DNA from: Candidatus Babeliales bacterium
Lineage (GTDB): Bacteria > Babelota > Babeliae > Babelales > Vermiphilaceae
Assembly (NCBI GenBank): GCA_020050795.1
Contig: JAGVKD010000005.1
Coordinates: 22,777-86,776 of the forward strand
Direction: 5' to 3'
Length of the DNA stretch: 64,000 bases
Positions 60,453 through 64,000 of the stretch are shown piece after piece. Made by a program: the position numbers and the translations under genes. The notes under the pieces were generated by a model, which was given only the letters and a program-made list of their open reading frames with translations, was not told the DNA's origin and did not search any database. The stretch's first letter is position 1. The number at the start of each line of letters is the position of its first letter.

Positions 60453-61232
60453 TTATTGCTGTATGCATTCAATGGTTTTTTTAGATGTAGATCGCGCACA
60501 TGGTTCCATTTCATCGCTACTATTTGAGCTATTCAAGGCAGCCCTCATCTGCCTATGATTTGCGGCAGCCTTCTCTTCTTCTGTTTCTTGAATAAGACTG
60601 CGCATTAAGGCTTTGCGTTGGTTGCGTTGATACTGTTCTTCTTCCCACTGTTTTTTAGCGGTGTAATCCTTGTGTGCTTGTGTATCCCTAATTGCTCGAA
60701 GGAGCGGAGTGAGTTGATCGCGGATTTCTTCGCAGCGCTTGCGCATAGAAGGGAGTGTGCTATGAACAACATGCTCTGCAAATAAGGGTTGACGTTCAGC
60801 ATTGCGGACATCTTTAGTGTGAGTGGCCACTTGCTTGGCATATTCTGGTCCAAAGAGGCTCAGCACCGATGGATGCAAAAATGAGATTATATCTTGAGGC
60901 ACGGCTTCTTGCGCGAGTGGAACTCCATAGCGAATTAAAAGTGCCCGTGCCGGCGAAGTCAGCACTTTACAATCGCACACGGCAACCTGCGTCCATAGAG
61001 TTGCAAACTTTTTAGCAAGTGCGAGTTCGTCCATAGTTTGAGCAGAAACCAATAAGTTTTTGCAGGCGGTGCGATGAGTTTTAAGTTGTAGAACTCCGAT
61101 ATATTGGTCTTGTTTCTCTAGTGCATCAAATTCTTTTCTGAATGCGCTTAGATTTTTTGGATCTTGATCCATGCACAATAATGAAGCATTGCTGATGAGT
61201 AGAATGTTCATGAATAATTGTTGAAATTTCAT
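60453..61232 (-). CDS. exported-family protein (copy 5 of 5)
   Basis: 259 residues from the ATG at 61232 (AAAGGGG upstream; 21 earlier codons rejected). Leader MKFQQLFMNILLISNASLLC|MDQDPK. Core: 'FRKEFDALEKQDQYIGVLQLKTHRTACKN', 'ARALLIRYGVPLAQEAV', 'IISFLHPSVLSLFGPEYAKQV', 'LTPLLRAIRDTQAHKDY'. The tail is basic and Asn/Ser-rich. This copy is first in the transcription order; a terminator separates it from the TMTC-like gene. Confidence 0.78.
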   Translation of the reverse strand: MKFQQLFMNILLISNASLLCMDQDPKNLSAFRKEFDALEKQDQYIGVLQLKTHRTACKNLLVSAQTMDELALAKKFATLWTQVAVCDCKVLTSPARALLIRYGVPLAQEAVPQDIISFLHPSVLSLFGPEYAKQVATHTKDVRNAERQPLFAEHVVHSTLPSMRKRCEEIRDQLTPLLRAIRDTQAHKDYTAKKQWEEEQYQRNQRKALMRSLIQETEEEKAAANHRQMRAALNSSNSSDEMEPCARSTSKKTIECIQQ

Positions 61233-61293
61233 GGCGACCCCTTTGTGTAAAAATAAATTGTAGATGAATGTACCCGAATCATTGGTATTATTC

Positions 61294-61336
61294 AAAAAAA
61301 GAAAGCGATATTGTAAAAATATCGCTTTCTTTTTTT
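61294..61336. terminator. bidirectional intrinsic terminator
   Basis: GAAAGCGATATT-gtaaa-AATATCGCTTTC extended by A and T runs on both sides, between the TMTC-like stop (61356) and the leader of the exported family. Confidence 0.9.
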
Positions 61337-61355
61337 CATAAAAACATATTTCAAT

Positions 61356-63602
61356 TTACGTAGTTAGAACGCCTGGATTTCGTTTTTCTAGATCAGCCAT
61401 CAATGATTTGACCGTCTTGAGTGCTTCGGCTTCCATAGGTCTGTTTCGCATTGCAGTAAGTATTGCATACGCTTCTTTTGGTTGTTCTAAAGTTTCATAA
61501 CATGCGGCGATGCGCAGATAGGCATTTGCCGGAGCAGTTGGCAATTGTCCAACTTTTTCAAACCATTTGAGTGATTCTCGGTGATTGCCAAGGCTGAATT
61601 GTGTTTCGCCAAGGTTGTACCACAAGCGCGGATCATTCTGATTGGTTGCATACACTTTTTCATAAAATACGAGAGCTTTCGCATACTCTTTTTTCATATA
61701 ATAGGTGTTGCCGAGGTTAAAAGGTGCCTCAGGATCATTTGGATTCATTTCCAATATTTTGTTAAATGCGAATATTGCATCATCATATTTGGAAAGTTGT
61801 AAGCTGCATTTGCCAAAAGCGCTGAATCCCATCTCATTATCAAGATCAGCTTCGGTGCAACATTTTTTGAAGCATTCCCATGCCTTTTCTTGTTCATTGA
61901 GTTCAAGATGCAAGCGGCCAAGATTGAAGTATGCCTTGCCATACCATGGACGTAATCGCAATGCTGTTTCGAGCGATGCTTTTGCTTGCGCATAATCTTT
62001 TTTGCGCATAAAGAATGAGGCAAGATTATTGTATCCTTCAGGATAGTAAGGATTTATTTTCAGGCCTTGGCGCATTGCATCAATAGCCGCATCAGTGTCG
62101 CCAAGTGCGGCGTGTGCAACGGCAAGATTGTTGCATGGATCTGGATAATATTTGTCCATGGCAATCGCTTGTTGGAAATAAGGAATCGATTCTTTGAATT
62201 TTTGCTGACGTTGCGAAAGTTCAACACCATAGTTGTTATATGCGCGTGCTTTGCCGGGAGCATTCTTGATCATGTTGTCCCAAAAATCAAGACCAGAACG
62301 CCACACCGTGTTTCGCTGCACAGTCATGACACTAAGCGGTACTGCAATGAGTGCGATGCCTGCAAGGCCAAACGCATGTTTGTATGCTGGCTGAGGTTCT
62401 TTTGCGTGCACTTTGCTGAGTACAAATTTGCCAAGCATCACAAGCCCTGCTGCAATTACCAATAACCATCCAAGCGATGCAGGATAGGTTTTATAATCAA
62501 CCAACAATTCTGGTGAAGGCACAATCGTTGAACGTGGTGCAATGGCGATGAAAAACCACAGCAAGCCAAACGATACAAGATCAGTACTATTTTTGCGCAA
62601 CCGATAAAAAATTGTTGTTGCCAGCGCAACGAGTGCTAAGAATGGCAAAATGCAGTCTGGTGCAAAAAAGTGCTCAACGAGCTTCCAATCATATTCAACA
62701 CTAATGCCCAGTGGCCACAAAAATATCCACAAATAATGCACAATCACTTTGAATTGCGAAATAAAATAATGAAGGGGTGTGATGGTGAGCGTTGGATCCT
62801 TCGTGATTACGTTACCAATATTATTTTTCGCTTCCATCTGAAAGCCAAGAATTTGTGTAAAGAAGTGCGGTTTTAAAAAGTAGATATAACATCCACCAAC
62901 AACACCAAAGAGGCTCAGGTGCAGCCATTTACGCTCTAATAATTTTTTCAAAGATCCTTGCGCAACAAAGAACCAATCGACGAGCAACACAAGCACTGGC
63001 GACATAATTGCAATTTCTTTGCTACCAGATGAAAGGGCACCCAGAGAGAGCAGCAATGCAACGAGTCCATAGTATGCTGCATGTGTTTTTGCGTGCGCTA
63101 ATTTCAAAAAGGTGAGTGTGATCGCCAAGATAAACAAGCAGGCCATGCCTTCAAGTTGCCCTTGAATGACATAGGATACTGTTTGTGTTTGCACTGGATG
63201 AACTAAAAAGAGCAGCGCAGTCACCAGAGAAATGGTTGACGCGTTGCGGGTGAAGAACGAATCTTCTTTGCGATATGAGAGGGCGGTTTGCACAATGTAA
63301 TAGACGAGCAGTCCATTGATTGTGTGAATAATTACATTGCCAACACGATAAGGATAGGGATCAAATCGGCCAATCTTATAATGCAAAGAATTGAGCCAAT
63401 AGCTGATCCAGCGTGTGCCAGAAAAAAATAAATTTACTATTGAGTTGTGCCGAATTTGAAAATGCTTTGTGATGTTTGCCAGATCATCAAACTGAAATTC
63501 ATAATTGAGAGAGGGATAATAAACAAGTGCGGTGATTAAAGATAGAAGTGTCGGCGGAATGAGATATTGCCACCAAGCTGTTTTGCTGCGCTTTGCGTGC
63601 AT
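61356..63602 (-). CDS. TMTC-like membrane protein with C-terminal TPR repeats
   Basis: 748 residues. About ten membrane helices (residues ~12-430) with the GT-C-type acidic motif in the first loop ('NYEFQFDDLANI') and 'LFLVHPVQTQTVSYVIQ', typical of TMTC/DUF1736-type proteins. From ~450 come about eight TPR units ('YNNYGVELSQRQQKFKESIPYFQQAIAMD', 'PCNNLAVAHAALGDTDAAIDAMRQGLKINP', 'AYFNLGRLHLELNEQEKAWECFKKC' and more). Eukaryotic TMTCs O-mannosylate cadherins; bacterial relatives are thought to be lipid-linked-sugar glycosyltransferases. Substrate not readable here. AAGGG precedes the ATG. Confidence 0.85.
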   Translation of the reverse strand: MHAKRSKTAWWQYLIPPTLLSLITALVYYPSLNYEFQFDDLANITKHFQIRHNSIVNLFFSGTRWISYWLNSLHYKIGRFDPYPYRVGNVIIHTINGLLVYYIVQTALSYRKEDSFFTRNASTISLVTALLFLVHPVQTQTVSYVIQGQLEGMACLFILAITLTFLKLAHAKTHAAYYGLVALLLSLGALSSGSKEIAIMSPVLVLLVDWFFVAQGSLKKLLERKWLHLSLFGVVGGCYIYFLKPHFFTQILGFQMEAKNNIGNVITKDPTLTITPLHYFISQFKVIVHYLWIFLWPLGISVEYDWKLVEHFFAPDCILPFLALVALATTIFYRLRKNSTDLVSFGLLWFFIAIAPRSTIVPSPELLVDYKTYPASLGWLLVIAAGLVMLGKFVLSKVHAKEPQPAYKHAFGLAGIALIAVPLSVMTVQRNTVWRSGLDFWDNMIKNAPGKARAYNNYGVELSQRQQKFKESIPYFQQAIAMDKYYPDPCNNLAVAHAALGDTDAAIDAMRQGLKINPYYPEGYNNLASFFMRKKDYAQAKASLETALRLRPWYGKAYFNLGRLHLELNEQEKAWECFKKCCTEADLDNEMGFSAFGKCSLQLSKYDDAIFAFNKILEMNPNDPEAPFNLGNTYYMKKEYAKALVFYEKVYATNQNDPRLWYNLGETQFSLGNHRESLKWFEKVGQLPTAPANAYLRIAACYETLEQPKEAYAILTAMRNRPMEAEALKTVKSLMADLEKRNPGVLTT

Positions 63603-63734
63603 AGACTAACCCTTTTTTTTTGATCCGCGCCTGCGGTGTTTACCTTGAACATATGATTTCTATGTTCGCGGGTTAGTTTAGCAATGTGTGGATGTTTGTC
63701 GAGATCATGCTGCAAAACAACGTGAAAAAAGTTA

Positions 63735-63818
63735 GGTCCTGTTGAACCTTTCAGGGAGTAGAACTTTTTAGTGAGTAACATCATGAAAAATTTCTAGTCT
63801 TTGAAAAGGAACAGGACC
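63735..63818. other. inverted repeat in the 343-base gap 63603-63945
   Basis: GGTCCTGTT (63735-63743) and AACAGGACC (63810-63818), extendable with CCTTT/AAAGG to ~14 bp, around a loop that itself can pair. No gene seen in the gap; nothing else but the palindrome at 63869. Function unknown. Confidence 0.4.
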
Positions 63819-63868
63819 GAGTCTGAAAGCATCTTGAAGTTTTTGGGTGCGCGTAGTAACGTTGGGCT

Positions 63869-63903
63869 TGCCCCGTCATTTCTCGGCAAGAAATGACGGG
63901 GCA
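63869..63903. repeat. CCCGTCATTT-type palindrome upstream of the last gene
   Basis: TGCCCCGTCATTTCT / AGAAATGACGGGGCA, 15-bp perfect stem with a 5-base loop, the best member of the family. It lies 42 bases before the ATG at 63946. Confidence 0.85.
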
Positions 63904-63945
63904 GAAATTTATCGCATTGAAATGAAGCTAAAAAAAGGAACTTGC

Positions 63946-64000
63946 ATGAAGCATTTCTGGAACCATCCGTGTGTGAAAATCTTTTCTCTTCTCATTCTCA
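63946..64000 (+). CDS. exported protein, N-terminal start only (3' end outside window)
   Basis: ATG preceded by AAAGGAACTTGC. The 18 codons visible (MKHFWNHPCVKIFSLLIL) begin a signal peptide: basic start then a hydrophobic core. The gene runs off the right edge. Nothing can be said about its product. Confidence 0.6.
   Translation, partial: MKHFWNHPCVKIFSLLIL

Noticed and set aside
57310..61232. Lipoprotein reading of the 'SLLC' at the end of the shared leaders
   Set aside because: Positions -3 to -1 before Cys (S-L-L or A-S-L) do not make a lipobox; signal peptidase I cleavage next to Met fits better, and related leaders have A or G in place of Cys.
63536..63784. 82-residue frame on minus upstream of the TMTC-like gene
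   Set aside because: Overlaps the N-terminus of that gene in another frame and crosses the inverted repeat; no ribosome site.

Overview
The window looks like part of a small, moderately AT-rich genome of a host-dependent, diderm bacterium. The best match from gene content and protein style is the candidate phylum Dependentiae (TM6). That assignment is an inference from four things: a very large share of small exported orphan proteins in paralogous families, exported ankyrin-repeat proteins, a secretin and large outer-membrane barrels, and core genes that are all recognisably bacterial. No rRNA gene, phage, insertion sequence or CRISPR array was seen. One tRNA (Gly-GCC) is present.

Layout. 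0-3.5 kb: end of a type II secretion/type IV pilus-like operon (PilN/GspL-like, PilO/GspM-like, GspD-like secretin). 3.5-8 kb: small exported proteins, a DUF2177 membrane protein, enolase and aspartyl-tRNA synthetase. 8-15.4 kb: an accessory block of exported proteins: two secreted proteins ending in a DnaJ-type J domain, a third paralogue that stops before the J domain, an exported FAD oxidoreductase, an exported protein made of two tandem AhpD-like peroxidase units, an exported ABM-type monooxygenase, and a large putative porin with an attenuator-like leader. 15.6-22.8 kb: endonuclease IV, a possible structured RNA, a WecA-like transferase, infB and nusA, then a striking array of DnaA-box-like TTATCCACC sites in two opposed blocks (candidate replication origin), then a family 4 uracil-DNA glycosylase. 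22.8-29.8 kb: exported clostripain-like protease, a half-length ComEC, an exported M16 protease and a large exported orphan. 29.9-37.1 kb: a MutY-like glycosylase without an iron-sulfur cluster, three tandem exported paralogues, a membrane/coiled-coil protein, three exported ankyrin proteins and a 65-residue protein whose ribosome binding site lies in a hairpin. 37.2-47.4 kb: gatB, RNase G, Pal, a UgtP-like glycosyltransferase, mnmE, a degenerate jag/khpB, tRNA-Gly and ruvA. 47.5-54.6 kb: an AGCS amino-acid symporter, five exported coiled-coil proteins, ybeY and two exported ankyrin proteins. 54.7-64 kb: valS, a five-member exported family on one strand, a TMTC-like membrane protein with TPR repeats, and the start of one more exported protein at the right edge.

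How it fits together. The core genes are ordinary (translation, tRNA modification, DNA repair, glycolysis). The rest is built around export: secretin and Pal at the envelope, and some thirty proteins with signal peptides, most of unknown function. Many are cut, by prediction, just before a methionine followed by an acidic residue. A host-interacting role for the J-domain, ankyrin and protease proteins is plausible but inferred. An AspRS of the type that probably also charges tRNA-Asn, together with GatB, points to tRNA-dependent Asn (and perhaps Gln) synthesis. Coordinates and motif positions were read by eye; no alignment, structure prediction or database search was run.
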